DNA from: Actinomycetota bacterium | GTDB lineage: Bacteria; Actinomycetota; UBA4738; HRBIN12 | DNA: 64,000 nucleotides | Reading direction: 5' to 3' | Assembly (NCBI GenBank): GCA_035697485.1 | Contig: DASSCU010000005.1 | Coordinates: forward strand, 62,001 to 126,000 | In this document: piece after piece, positions 38,241-47,539 of the stretch | Layout: each line of letters starts with the position of its first letter | Position numbering within the stretch: position 1 is the stretch's first letter | The notes under the pieces: model-generated | Told to the model about the DNA's origin: nothing | What the model saw: the letters and a program-made list of their open reading frames with translations, nothing else | Database searches by the model: none | Position numbers and translations under genes: made by a program

Positions 38241-39650
38241 ATGGCGGTCGGTTCGGCAACGAACGAACCGGTGGGGGCGCGAGAACCGGTGGGTGAGTAC
38301 GTCCGGCGGCTGATGGCCGATGTCACGGCCAGGAACGCGAACGAGCCGGAGTTCCTGCAGGCCGTTCGCGAAGCGGCGGGCTCGATCGAGCTCTGCGTCG
38401 ATCGATTCCCCGTGTACCGCGAGGCCAAAGTGTTGGAGCGGTTCGTGGAGCCCGAGCGGGTGGTCACGTTCCGCGTCTCGTGGGTCGACGACCGCGGCCA
38501 GGTGCAGGTGAACCGCGGCTACCGGGTCGAGATGTCGAGCGCGATCGGCCCTTACAAGGGTGGCCTGCGCTTCCACCCGACCGTCTACTTGGGCATGCTG
38601 AAGTTCCTCGCGTTCGAGCAGGTCTTCAAGAACGCGCTCACGACGCTGCCCCTCGGGGCCGGCAAGGGCGGCGCCGACTTCGACCCCAAGGGCAAGAACG
38701 AGCAGGAAGTGATGCGCTTCTGCCAAGCGTTCATGACCGAGCTCCACCGGCACATCGGGCCGAACACCGACGTGCCCGCAGGTGACATCGGCGTCGGCAA
38801 GCGGGAGATCGGCTACCTCTTCGGCCAATACAAGCGCATCACGAACGAGTTCACCGGCGCGATCACCGGCAAGGGGTTGGACTCGGGCGGTTCCCTGATC
38901 AGACCGGAGGCGACGGGCTACGGCACCGTGTATTTCGCCCAGGAGATGCTCGCGACTCGCGACGATTCCCTCGAGGGCAAGACCTGCCTCGTGAGCGGGG
39001 CCGGCAACGTCGCCCAGCACACCGTGGAGAAGCTGCTCGACCTGGGAGCGAAGCCGGTGACCCTGTCGGACTCGGGCGGGTTCGTCCACGACCCGGACGG
39101 CATCGACGCGGAAAAGCTCTCGTGGGTGAAGGACCTCAAGAACGACCGCAGAGGTCGCATCATGGCGTACGCGGAGCGGTTCCCGACGGCGGCGTTCACC
39201 CCGGCCGATCCGTCCGACGACCACAACACGCTCTGGGAGGTGCCCGCCGACTGTGCGTTCCCGAGCGCGACCCAGAACGAGATCAACGGCAAGGACGCGG
39301 CGAACCTGATCTCGAACGGGGTGTTCCTTGTGAGCGAGGGCGCGAATATGCCCACCGTGCCCGAAGGCATCGATCAGTTCGTCACGGCGGGCGTCCTTTA
39401 CGGTCCGGGGAAGGCCGCGAACGCCGGGGGCGTCGCCGTGAGCGGCCTCGAGATGTCGCAGAACGCGATGCGCCTGTCGTGGACCCGGGAAGGCGTGGAC
39501 GAGCGGCTGCGCGAGATCATGCGCCGCATCCACCAGCAGTGCCGCGAGACCGCGGAGGAGTACGGCGAACCGGGCAACTACGTGCACGGAGCGAACATCG
39601 CGGGGTTCCGCCGGGTCGCCGACGCGATGCTCGCCCAGGGCGTGATCTAG
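38241..39650 (+). CDS. gdhA: NADP-type glutamate dehydrogenase
   Basis: Interconverts 2-oxoglutarate plus ammonium and glutamate. Landmarks are YKGGLRFHPTV, the catalytic Lys in LPLGAGKGGADFDPKG, PAGDIGVGKREIGYLFGQYK, GYGTVYFAQEM, and the dinucleotide fold SGAGNVAQHTVEKL. 469 residues from ATG at 38241, with GGCAGG touching the start; an internal ATG at 38313 (MADVTARN) would give the more usual length of about 445. A GC-rich hairpin lies in the 60 bases upstream. Confidence 0.93.
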   Translation: MAVGSATNEPVGAREPVGEYVRRLMADVTARNANEPEFLQAVREAAGSIELCVDRFPVYREAKVLERFVEPERVVTFRVSWVDDRGQVQVNRGYRVEMSSAIGPYKGGLRFHPTVYLGMLKFLAFEQVFKNALTTLPLGAGKGGADFDPKGKNEQEVMRFCQAFMTELHRHIGPNTDVPAGDIGVGKREIGYLFGQYKRITNEFTGAITGKGLDSGGSLIRPEATGYGTVYFAQEMLATRDDSLEGKTCLVSGAGNVAQHTVEKLLDLGAKPVTLSDSGGFVHDPDGIDAEKLSWVKDLKNDRRGRIMAYAERFPTAAFTPADPSDDHNTLWEVPADCAFPSATQNEINGKDAANLISNGVFLVSEGANMPTVPEGIDQFVTAGVLYGPGKAANAGGVAVSGLEMSQNAMRLSWTREGVDERLREIMRRIHQQCRETAEEYGEPGNYVHGANIAGFRRVADAMLAQGVI

Positions 39651-39678
39651 GGGCGGAGCCGGTTCGACGACCCGCTGC

Positions 39679-39684
39679 TAGCGT
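39679..39684 (+). promoter_or_regulatory. -10 hexamer of a probable leaderless transcript
   Basis: TAGCGT is followed by six bases and the GTG at 39691. Confidence 0.5.
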
Positions 39685-39690
39685 GGATGC

Positions 39691-39954
39691 GTGCCGGACT
39701 GGTTGCTGGTGGTCACCGCGGTCCTGATCGGTGCGCTGATCTGGCGCATCGGCATCGCGTCGTTGCGCGTGTTCTCGCCCGACCCCGACGTGGAACCCGC
39801 GCCCGCCGAGGCGGAGGACGTCGAGGCGCTCGAGGTGTACTTCGTGTGCGGAGAGTGCGGCACCGAGCTCAAGGTTTCCCGGCTCGGGGAGATGCAGGTT
39901 CCGCGCCACTGCGGGGAGAAGATGCAGGTCGAGCGGCGGCCGGCCGGCATCTGA
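39691..39954 (+). CDS. Membrane-anchored zinc-ribbon small protein
   Basis: 87 residues: one membrane helix (LLVVTAVLIGALIWRIGI), an acidic linker, then a zinc ribbon with CGECGTELK and PRHCGEKM. The cysteine spacing (CxxC and a downstream HC pair) suggests one metal site facing the cytoplasm or outside depending on topology. Family not recognised. GTG start, probably leaderless. Confidence 0.75.
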   Translation: MPDWLLVVTAVLIGALIWRIGIASLRVFSPDPDVEPAPAEAEDVEALEVYFVCGECGTELKVSRLGEMQVPRHCGEKMQVERRPAGI

Positions 39955-39966
39955 CCGACCGCCGGC

Positions 39967-40090
39967 TTCTCCACAGTCGTTCCACCGTGATCGAGGTGTT
40001 CTCGGGGAGTTTTCCACCGATCGTGCACCGGGATGTCCACAGACGCGTGAACGCGGGGGGAACGCGCGGCGGAGCCGCAGGTCGTCCACA
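39967..40090. promoter_or_regulatory. Cluster of four DnaA-box-like sites
   Basis: TTCTCCACA (39967-39975), TTTTCCACC (40010-40018), ATGTCCACA (40033-40041) and TCGTCCACA (40082-40090) share one orientation. Against TTATCCACA or TTGTCCACA, three match 8 of 9 bases and one matches 7. The 189-base gap between convergent genes has no gene. Confidence 0.5.
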
Positions 40091-40112
40091 GCGGTGGGCA
40101 ACGGGTGGATGG

Positions 40113-40128
40113 ATCACACGCGTGTGAT
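40113..40128. promoter_or_regulatory. 16-base perfect palindrome
   Basis: ATCACACGCGTGTGAT lies 15 bases after the crgA stop on the minus strand, in the convergent gap. It could be a protein-binding site or a short bidirectional hairpin. Confidence 0.5.
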
Positions 40129-40143
40129 TCCGCTCTCGGCCCC

Positions 40144-40404
40144 TCAGTACCAGAAGCTGGTGCCGACGAACCCCGCCCCGAGGATGCCGAGCCCGATCCA
40201 CAGCCAGACCGACGACGCCTGTCCATCGGTGCCCGGGATCAGCCCCATGTAGTTCGCGACGATCACGATGACCCCGAGCGCCATCAGCGTGATCAACAGC
40301 GGGCCGTACCAGCGCGGGCTCGACCGGTGGCGCTTCTTCGGCTGCTGCGGTGCGGCGCGGTAGCGCGGCGTCTTCTTCTTCTGACGTCCCTTGGAAACCG
40401 GCAT
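40144..40404 (-). CDS. crgA: Cell division protein CrgA
   Basis: Small actinobacterial divisome protein with two membrane helices. 86 residues; MPVSKGRQKKK basic N-terminus, helix SPRWYGPLLITLMALGVIVI, loop with GLIPG and second helix WLWIGLGILGAGFVGTSFWY (shown in parts). It starts one base after the S45 acylase stop, so it is the last gene of the exporter-acylase operon; in other Actinobacteria crgA usually stands alone near dnaA. Confidence 0.85.
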   Translation of the reverse strand: MPVSKGRQKKKTPRYRAAPQQPKKRHRSSPRWYGPLLITLMALGVIVIVANYMGLIPGTDGQASSVWLWIGLGILGAGFVGTSFWY

Positions 40405-40405
40405 C

Positions 40406-42718
40406 TCAGCCCGAGATGGTACCCGGCACGAGGCGTGCGAGGGTTACCGTCGCGCTCGAGACGGCCGCCTCGGTGAACGGCAGCGGGTGGGTCTCGCCGG
40501 CGAGCCACATCGCCGCCTGGTCGTTCCAGTGCGGGCTCGCCGGGTTCCCGCTGTTGCCGGTGGGCAGTACGCCGACGCTGCGGTCGAGGTCGGCGAGGTC
40601 GTACACGGCTCGCCACGACGGGATCACCGCCGCCGGATACCCGTCGCGCGCGTCCACCCCCGTCTGCAGCACGGTCTGGTCGTCGCCGCCCACGCCCGCC
40701 TCGAGCGCGACGAAGAGCGACTCGAACCCCGGGATCGCCGACAGCGGGTGCGCGAGCGTGACCCGGTGCAGGTCTCCCCAGCGCCAGTCGTCCGGGTCCT
40801 CGGCGAGGGTCGCCCTGAGCTCAGCGACCGCATCGTCGAGCGCCTCGCCGAGCAACCCACCGGCGATCTCGCCGGCACGCAGCATCTCCGGGAGCGCGCC
40901 GCACTGGAACGGTTCTCGCCACGCGTGGTACCGACGGAAGAGCTCCTCCCCGAGCATCGGCGCGAGCGCTCGATGGGCGACCCCCGAGCACCAGACCTGG
41001 TAGAGGGCCGCCGCGCTCGAGTCCGCCGTCATCGAGCCGTCCCACGATGCCAACCGGTCGATCGCCTCCACTCGATCGTGCCCATCGGGAGCCTCCACCC
41101 TTTCGAGCATCAGCCCGACGTTCCGGCGGGCGGCGAGTGAGACGACGTCCGTCTGCAGCGCAGCCATGGCGGCGACGTCGTGGTCGTCGCGGCTTGCGAG
41201 CACCTCGGCGATGCGGCGCGCCCGGAAGGACGTGTGGAAGTCATGTCCGATCAGGTGGCGGTACCCCTCGTCGTGCATGCGATGGTTCGCCGTCACGAGG
41301 TATCCACGCTCGGGGTCGGTGCCCCAAGGCAGCTCGTCGGGGGGTATGTGGTCCACCCATCGGTATTCGTCGGTCCAACCGGGCGTGGGCACGGTGCCAT
41401 CGCCCTCGGAGCGCACCGGATATCGTCCCGTGCACGCGTAGCCGGTCGTGCCGTCGACGTCGGCGTACACCACGTTCTGGCCGGGGCAGGCGAGCCCCTC
41501 GAGCGCTGCGGCCCGGAACGCCTCGAACGAGCCGGCCTGCGCGACGTCGAGGACGAGCGACGGGCGCGTACCGTGGTCGAGGCCGACCCACGAGAGGGCA
41601 TAGCTCGGTTCCTCGGGCAGCGCCACGTACTCAGGGTGGAGCGCGCCGGAGACGAACGTGTCGAGCAGTGGTCCGTGGCGAGTTTCCCGGACCTCGACCA
41701 CGACCGGCTCGTCCACGCCGCGCACGGTGATCTCCTCGGGGTGCACCGTCAGTGGCTCCCACCGCCCGAGGTGTTCTGCGGCCGTGCGCTCGGGGTTCAG
41801 GCGCTCGACGAACAGGTCCTGCACGTCGCCGCTGACGTTCGTGACGCCCCAGGCGTGGTGATCGGTGCAGCCGAGCAGCACGCCGGGGGAGAAGGGCAGC
41901 GACACGCCGCGAGCCCGGTATCCCGGAGCCGAGAGGTGGCACTCCATCCATATGCCTGGCTGCATGACGAGCAGGTGCGGGTCGTTCGCGAGCAGGGGCG
42001 CGCCGGTCGCGGTGCGGACGCCCGCGACCACCCAGGCGTTGGAACCCTGCCCCTTCGCGGGCGGCCTCGCGTCGAACAGGGCACCGGCGAGGGCGCCGGG
42101 CACGACTTCGAGCGGATCGGCCGGCAGGGGAGGGAGCAGCCGCTCCACAGCGTCGGGCCCCCCGGCCTCGCCGATCCACGAACGGAGCAGCTCGGCGTCC
42201 CAGTTCCCCGAGAGTCCCCACGCGAGGACGACGAACGCCGACGCCCACACCGCCTCGTCGTCGGGCACCCACGGGGTGACGTCGAGCACGGTGTACTCGA
42301 GCGGCGCCGTGGGCATCGCGTCGACCCAGGCGCGCACCCCCGCTCGGAACCGGGCGTGCATGATCTTCGATCGTTCGTCCCATGCGGCGGCGATGCGAGC
42401 GCCGGCCCTGTGGAAGCCGACCGTGCGCGCGAGCCGGTCGTCGTCCAGGGTGCGGTCGCCGAAGAGCTCGCTGAGGCGTCCGTTCGCCGCGCGCAGGGTG
42501 AGCTCGAGCTGGAAGAGTCGCTCGCCGGCCGTGACGACACCGTGCGCGAACCAGAGATCGTCCAACGATGCCGCCTCGATGTACGGAACGCCCCAAGCGT
42601 CGCGGCGAACGGTCACCGGTTCCCGGAGCCCGGCGACGTCGATCTCGCCCTCGGCAGGGAAGAGCGCTGCCGATGCCATCGCGCGGAGCCCGGCCATCGG
42701 GTCGGCCGCGTCGGTCAC
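40406..42718 (-). CDS. S45 penicillin-acylase family Ntn-hydrolase
   Basis: 770 residues; amidase that self-processes into two chains. The nucleophile is Ser226 in AKGQGSNAWVVAG, followed by GAPLLANDPHL and, later, LVTANHRM. No signal peptide is visible, unlike periplasmic penicillin acylases, so a cytoplasmic or unusual export route is implied. GTG at 42718 overlaps the ABC gene stop. Family members cleave acyl-homoserine lactones, lipopeptides or beta-lactam side chains; the substrate here is unknown. The two exporter genes precede it in the operon. Confidence 0.88.
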   Translation of the reverse strand: MTDAADPMAGLRAMASAALFPAEGEIDVAGLREPVTVRRDAWGVPYIEAASLDDLWFAHGVVTAGERLFQLELTLRAANGRLSELFGDRTLDDDRLARTVGFHRAGARIAAAWDERSKIMHARFRAGVRAWVDAMPTAPLEYTVLDVTPWVPDDEAVWASAFVVLAWGLSGNWDAELLRSWIGEAGGPDAVERLLPPLPADPLEVVPGALAGALFDARPPAKGQGSNAWVVAGVRTATGAPLLANDPHLLVMQPGIWMECHLSAPGYRARGVSLPFSPGVLLGCTDHHAWGVTNVSGDVQDLFVERLNPERTAAEHLGRWEPLTVHPEEITVRGVDEPVVVEVRETRHGPLLDTFVSGALHPEYVALPEEPSYALSWVGLDHGTRPSLVLDVAQAGSFEAFRAAALEGLACPGQNVVYADVDGTTGYACTGRYPVRSEGDGTVPTPGWTDEYRWVDHIPPDELPWGTDPERGYLVTANHRMHDEGYRHLIGHDFHTSFRARRIAEVLASRDDHDVAAMAALQTDVVSLAARRNVGLMLERVEAPDGHDRVEAIDRLASWDGSMTADSSAAALYQVWCSGVAHRALAPMLGEELFRRYHAWREPFQCGALPEMLRAGEIAGGLLGEALDDAVAELRATLAEDPDDWRWGDLHRVTLAHPLSAIPGFESLFVALEAGVGGDDQTVLQTGVDARDGYPAAVIPSWRAVYDLADLDRSVGVLPTGNSGNPASPHWNDQAAMWLAGETHPLPFTEAAVSSATVTLARLVPGTISG

Positions 42719-44535
42719 ACCCGATCACCGTCCCGGATGTTCCCGAGCCAGCTCTCGAAGAGCCCGGCGTACACGCCTCCCATTGCGACCAGTTCGTCGT
42801 GCGTCCCCCGCTCGACGATCTCGCCCCGGTCGAAGACGAGCACGCGATCGGCGTGTTCGGCCGTGGAGAGCCGGTGCGCGATCGTCACGGTGGTGCGACC
42901 CGCCGACAACCGCCTGAGCGCTTCGGTGATGCGTGCCTCGGTCGCCGGATCGACCGCGCTGGTCGCCTCGTCGAGGATCAACAGGCCCGGATCGGCGATC
43001 TGCGCACGCACGAGCGCGATCAGCTGTCGCTCGCCGACCGAGAGCTGTTCACCGCGCTCACCGGCGCGGGTGTCCAGCCCGTCCTGGAGCGAGCGCACCC
43101 ACTCGCCGAGTCCCAGCTCCTCGAACGCGGCGTCGACCTCGCGATCGGTTGCCCCCTCACGCCCGACCTTGACGTTCTCGCGCACCGTCCAGTCGAAGAG
43201 GAAGCCGTCCTGCGGCACCATACGGATCGCGACCCGGCGAGACGACGGGTCGATCTCTCGCAGGTCGGCGCCCCCTACCTCGATCGAGCCGGTCCGAGGG
43301 TCGGCGAGGCGGGTGAGCAGCTTCGCGAACGTCGTCTTGCCGCTCCCCGTCTCGCCCACGATCGCCACGTGTGCCCCGGCCGGGATCGCGACCCCGATGT
43401 CGTGGAGGACGGGCGGCCCTCCGCGGTAGCCGAACGTCAGGTCGCGGACCTCGACATCGAGCGCGCCATGACTCGGCAGCCGCACGCCGTCGGCAGGTTC
43501 CTCGATCTCGATCGGCAGGTCGAGCACCGCGAGGATCTTCCGCCAGCCCGCGATCGCGGTCTGGGTCTCTGAGTAGATCTCGGGCAGGTCCTCGAACACG
43601 CTCAGGAACACGTCACCGAGGAACAGGAACGCCGTCGCGGTGCCGAAGGTCAGCCCCCACTCCGGTCCGAAGACCGCGCCCACCGCGATCACCACGGCCA
43701 GCGTCAGCGCGTAGAAGACGCTGGACATCGGCCACAGGGTCGCGGCCCGCAGGTGCGCCTTGACCTCCGCGTCGTAACGGCGTCCGATCGCGCCCGTGAC
43801 CCGGTCGTGGATCGTGTCGTCGAGCCCGTAGGCACGCACAACCGCGGCGCCCATCACGCTCTCGCTGACCTCGCTCAGCATCTCGCCCACCCGGGTGCGG
43901 GCGGCATCGAAGGCGGCCGACAGGCGTGCCTGCATCGAGCCCATGATCACCACCAGGGGCACCATCAGCAGCACGACGACGATCGAGAGCTGCCAGGAGT
44001 AGTAGAGCATCACCGCGAGTGCGCCGAACGCCTGCACGAACGAGATCAACCACGCGATGCCGCCCCACTCGGTGAACTGCTGCAGCGAGTCGGCATCGGC
44101 GGTCACGCGGGCGACGAAGACCCCCCGCTTCTCCTCGCTCTGCTCGGCGATCGAGAGCTGGTGGATATGCGCGAACGTGCGCACCCGCAGGTTCATGAGC
44201 GCCTCCTCCGACGCTCGCACGAGCCGGCGTCCGGCGGTCCGTGCCGCCAGGAAGGCCATGATCACCAGCACGAACGCCAGGAAGCAGATGCCGTAGACGA
44301 ACCTCGGCTTGAACTCGGGTGTGAACCCGTGATCGAAGACCTGCTGGACCAGCACGGGGGTGACGAGGGAGATCGCGGTGATCCCGAGTGAGACGACGAG
44401 CGTGAACCCCAGGCCCTTGCGGAGCTCGGGGCTTTCGCGCACCCCGCGCCGGAGCACGGCGAACGAGCCCTTGAGCTCCTCGGGCACGGGGAGCTCGTCG
44501 CCGCGACCGCGCAGCTGGGTCAGCTCCGCGCTCAT
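42715..44535 (-). CDS. ABC exporter half-transporter, catalytically competent partner
   Basis: 606 residues: a six-helix exporter domain then an ATPase domain with Walker A VGETGSGKTTFAKLL, Walker B LLILDEATSAVD and H-loop AHRLST, all canonical. The signature is LSVGERQ rather than LSGGQ. In heterodimeric exporters the canonical-Walker subunit carries the degenerate signature, so this is the partner of 44532-46316. Overlaps that gene by four bases (ATGA). Confidence 0.92.
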   Translation of the reverse strand: MSAELTQLRGRGDELPVPEELKGSFAVLRRGVRESPELRKGLGFTLVVSLGITAISLVTPVLVQQVFDHGFTPEFKPRFVYGICFLAFVLVIMAFLAARTAGRRLVRASEEALMNLRVRTFAHIHQLSIAEQSEEKRGVFVARVTADADSLQQFTEWGGIAWLISFVQAFGALAVMLYYSWQLSIVVVLLMVPLVVIMGSMQARLSAAFDAARTRVGEMLSEVSESVMGAAVVRAYGLDDTIHDRVTGAIGRRYDAEVKAHLRAATLWPMSSVFYALTLAVVIAVGAVFGPEWGLTFGTATAFLFLGDVFLSVFEDLPEIYSETQTAIAGWRKILAVLDLPIEIEEPADGVRLPSHGALDVEVRDLTFGYRGGPPVLHDIGVAIPAGAHVAIVGETGSGKTTFAKLLTRLADPRTGSIEVGGADLREIDPSSRRVAIRMVPQDGFLFDWTVRENVKVGREGATDREVDAAFEELGLGEWVRSLQDGLDTRAGERGEQLSVGERQLIALVRAQIADPGLLILDEATSAVDPATEARITEALRRLSAGRTTVTIAHRLSTAEHADRVLVFDRGEIVERGTHDELVAMGGVYAGLFESWLGNIRDGDRV

Positions 44536-46316
44536 CGCTCACCCCGTTCGTACGCCCGGATGATGGCCCCGTAGCCGGGTTGCGTCGCGAGCAGCTCGAC
44601 GTGGGAGCCGGTCGCCTCGACCCGGCCGTTCCGCAGGAAGATCACGCGGTCGGCGAGCCGGATCGTCGACAGGCGATAGGCGACGACCACGAGGGTCGTC
44701 GAGAGCTCCCGCCGGAGCCCGCCGAGGATCTCCGCCTCGATCGACGGGTCGACCGCGCTCGTCGCGTCGTCGAGGATCAGCAGTCGAGGCTTGCGCACCA
44801 GCGCCCTCGCGAGCGCCACCCGCTGCCGTTCGCCGCCCGACAGGGTGAGACCGCGCTCGCCGACGACCGTGTCGTACCCCTGGGGGAGCGCGCGGATGAA
44901 CCGATCGCACGCCGCGATCACGGCCGCGTGCTCGACCTCGGCGTCGGTCGCCCCCGAGTCCAGCGCGATGTTCGAACGCACGCTCTCGGCGAACAGGAAG
45001 CTCTCCTGGAAGACGACAGCGACCGCTGCTCGTAGCGACGCCACGTCGACCTGGCGCAGGTCCACGCCGCCGATCGCGACGTGTCCCTGGTCGGGGTCGA
45101 CCAGGCGCACCATCAGCTGGGTGAGCGTGCTCTTGCCCACGCCGGTCGGGCCGACGATCGCGACCGATTCGCCGGGAGCGACCTCGAAGGTCACGCCCTC
45201 GAGCACGGGGGACTGCTGCTCGTACTCGAGCCGCAGGTCGTGAACCTCCAGCCCCAGCGGTCCCTCGGGAAGCGGCGTGCCCTCCCGCACCGGGGTCACC
45301 GTCACCGGCTCACGGAAGACCTCTTCGATGCGGTCGTAGCCGACGACCGCGCGTGGGAGCTCGGCGAGGATCCAGCCGATGAAACGCATCGGCCACGCCA
45401 GCAGCTGGAAGAGTGCAACGAACCCGATCAGATCGCCGAGCGTGATGTCGCCCGTCGACACGCGCCACGATCCGACGGCGAGCAGCAGCGCGATCGCGAG
45501 GGTGGGCAGGGCGTCGAGCGCGGCCTCGAAGGTCGCGCGGATCGATCCCGAGCGCACGCGCTCGTCGCGGAGCGCCCGCGCCCGCTCGTAGAGGCGCTGG
45601 GTCTCGGCCTGCTCCCGGCCGAGCGTCTTCACGACGAGCGCGCCGTCGATCGATTCGTGCGCGACGGCGCTGACCTCCCCGATTCGTTCCTGCGCCAGTC
45701 GGGTCGGCTCTTCCATGCGACGGGCGAAGATCTGGTTCATGATCGCGAGTGTCGGGAACACGAACAGTCCGACGAGCGCGAGCACCGGGTCGGTGGTCAG
45801 CAACGCGATCAGGGCCAGCCCCGTCAGCACGATCACGCCCATCGCGAAGGGCACCGGCCAGAAGACGTCGACCGCCGCCTTCACGTCGGCCTCCATGTGC
45901 GCGAGCAGTTCGCCGGTCGGCGTCTCGCGGTGGTAGCGCAGCGAGAGCGCCCGGTAGCGCTCGGCGACCCTGGTGCGCAGGGTCGCCATCACCCGTTCCC
46001 CGGCGACGCCGGAGTAGTACCGGCGCACCATGATGCCGAGGGCGCGTCCGATGCCGCCGAGCATCAGGCCGCCGACGGCGAGCCAGACCTTCGAGGTGTC
46101 GAGGTCCCCGTCGAAGGCGGGAGCGAGCACCTCGTCGGTCGCACGGGCGAGCGCCTCGGTGAGCCAGAGCGAGGCGAACGCGAACAGCACGGCACCGGCG
46201 ACCGCGGCCGCGAACGGCTTGGGGTGCATGCGGACGTACGACATGACGAGCCGCACGCCACGGCGGAAGATCGCCCGGTCGACGGTGGGCACCGGCGTTG
46301 ATGTCGCTACCTGCAT
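44532..46316 (-). CDS. ABC exporter half-transporter, degenerate partner
   Basis: 594 residues from ATG at 46316, preceded by GAAGGACC. Six membrane helices are followed by an ATPase domain with Walker A VGPTGVGKSTLTQL and canonical signature LSGGERQR, but Walker B ends Asp (LLILDDATSAVD) in place of the catalytic Glu, and the H-loop His is Tyr (VAYRLST). These changes define the inactive site of heterodimeric exporters such as TM287/288 or LmrCD. First gene of a four-gene operon; exported substrate unknown. Confidence 0.92.
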   Translation of the reverse strand: MQVATSTPVPTVDRAIFRRGVRLVMSYVRMHPKPFAAAVAGAVLFAFASLWLTEALARATDEVLAPAFDGDLDTSKVWLAVGGLMLGGIGRALGIMVRRYYSGVAGERVMATLRTRVAERYRALSLRYHRETPTGELLAHMEADVKAAVDVFWPVPFAMGVIVLTGLALIALLTTDPVLALVGLFVFPTLAIMNQIFARRMEEPTRLAQERIGEVSAVAHESIDGALVVKTLGREQAETQRLYERARALRDERVRSGSIRATFEAALDALPTLAIALLLAVGSWRVSTGDITLGDLIGFVALFQLLAWPMRFIGWILAELPRAVVGYDRIEEVFREPVTVTPVREGTPLPEGPLGLEVHDLRLEYEQQSPVLEGVTFEVAPGESVAIVGPTGVGKSTLTQLMVRLVDPDQGHVAIGGVDLRQVDVASLRAAVAVVFQESFLFAESVRSNIALDSGATDAEVEHAAVIAACDRFIRALPQGYDTVVGERGLTLSGGERQRVALARALVRKPRLLILDDATSAVDPSIEAEILGGLRRELSTTLVVVAYRLSTIRLADRVIFLRNGRVEATGSHVELLATQPGYGAIIRAYERGER

Positions 46317-46717
46317 CGATGGTCCTTCGGTGTTCGGGCGCCATGGCGCCGACGCACGTCGTGTGGACGAGGCGTCGTCGCACGGCGTCGCGTGGTGATG
46401 GCTGCGGGGCCGGGGAAGGATCGGGGCATGCACCGGGCACGCGGAGGATCCGCGACGGGAGCCGCGATCTCACCGGCGGGGACGCCCGGGGGTCAGGTCA
46501 CGTGACCGTCACCGCACCCGATCCCGTTGGTTCGTCGAGGTCGCGGCTTGACGCGTATGGAACCACCGGACCTCCTCTCGAGCCGACCTGCCGACCGACC
46601 CGATGCTCCCATCGGAACGGCCTCCGCGCAACCTCCCGGCTGGACGTCGCGATCGAGGCCATCCCAGGCTGCCGGAAATCGACGCCAGCGACCAGGTGAT
46701 CGCTCCCTGTTTTCGCG
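46317..46717. other. 400-base gap without a recognised gene
   Basis: Upstream region of the exporter operon. GGTCACGTGACC, a 12-base palindrome, is at 46496-46507. I see no open frame with native codon bias and no known RNA. A TTGACG hexamer near 46551 lacks a matching -10. Confidence 0.5.
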
Positions 46718-46751
46718 ACGGAGGGCGGCGACCTAGGTCGCCGCCCTCCGT
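46718..46751. terminator. Long perfect hairpin after the ABC-2 permease
   Basis: A 34-base perfect palindrome: ACGGAGGGCGGCGACC on the left and its complement on the right, centred on TA. It starts three bases after the permease stop on the minus strand. Confidence 0.85.
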
Positions 46752-46753
46752 TC

Positions 46754-47539
46754 TCAGATGCGCCGCCGGTATCGCACGATCGCGAGCGGAGCGAACAGCC
46801 CCACGATCACGGCGATCCACACGATCGTGCCGGTCAGCCAGCCTTCCAGCGGCAGGCCGAGCATCAGCGAGCGCGTCGCGTTGATCGCGTAGGTGACCGG
46901 GTTGACCTCGGCGAACGCCTGCAGCCACCCCGGCATGCTCTCGGTCGGCACGAAGGCAGAGCTCGCGAACGTGAGCGGCAGGATGATCATGAAGCCCCAC
47001 GTGTTGACCGACTCGGTGCTGCGCGCCGTGATGCCGATGAACGCCAGCGGCCAGCACATCGCGAGGCCGAACGCGACGACCACGAGCAATGCAGCCAGGG
47101 CCTCGGCCGCCGACCCACCGAAGCGGAACCCGAGGATCATCGAGAATCCCACGATGATCACGACGCTCCACGCGATGCGCACGCCGTCGGCCATGATGCG
47201 CCCGCCGATCACCGCCGAGCGCGCCATCGGCAGCGACCGGAACCGGTCGATCACCCCGCGCGAGAAGTCGGTGTTGAGCGCGAGCGCGGTCGTAAAGGGC
47301 AGGAAGCAGACGCTCTGGATCAGGATGCCCGGCAGCGCGAACTCCAGATACTCGCTGCTCGATCCGGCGATCGCCCCGCCGAACACGTAGACGAAGAGCA
47401 CGAGGAACATGATCGGCTGGATCGTCATCTCGACGAGCTGCTCGGGCGTGGCCTTGATGTGCAGCAGGTTCCGTCGGGCGATCGTGAGCGTGTTCGTGAT
47501 CACGTTGCCGTTGATGTGTGAGACGGGAACGGTGCTCAT
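46754..47539 (-). CDS. ABC-2 type transport permease (DrrB-like)
   Basis: 261 residues with six hydrophobic segments. TPEQLVEMTIQPIMFLVLFVYVFGGAI, GILIQSVCFLPFTTALAL and the late FVPTESMPGWLQAFAEVNPVTY blocks are typical of daunorubicin-type drug exporters (each given in part). ATG at 47539 overlaps the stop of the ATPase gene (ATGA); GAGGGCC lies before it. Together they form a two-gene exporter. Confidence 0.9.
   Translation of the reverse strand: MSTVPVSHINGNVITNTLTIARRNLLHIKATPEQLVEMTIQPIMFLVLFVYVFGGAIAGSSSEYLEFALPGILIQSVCFLPFTTALALNTDFSRGVIDRFRSLPMARSAVIGGRIMADGVRIAWSVVIIVGFSMILGFRFGGSAAEALAALLVVVAFGLAMCWPLAFIGITARSTESVNTWGFMIILPLTFASSAFVPTESMPGWLQAFAEVNPVTYAINATRSLMLGLPLEGWLTGTIVWIAVIVGLFAPLAIVRYRRRI

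Noticed and set aside
46317-46717. Possible small RNA or gene in the gap before the exporter operon
   Set aside because: No frame with native codon use and no recognised RNA fold; only a 12-base palindrome.
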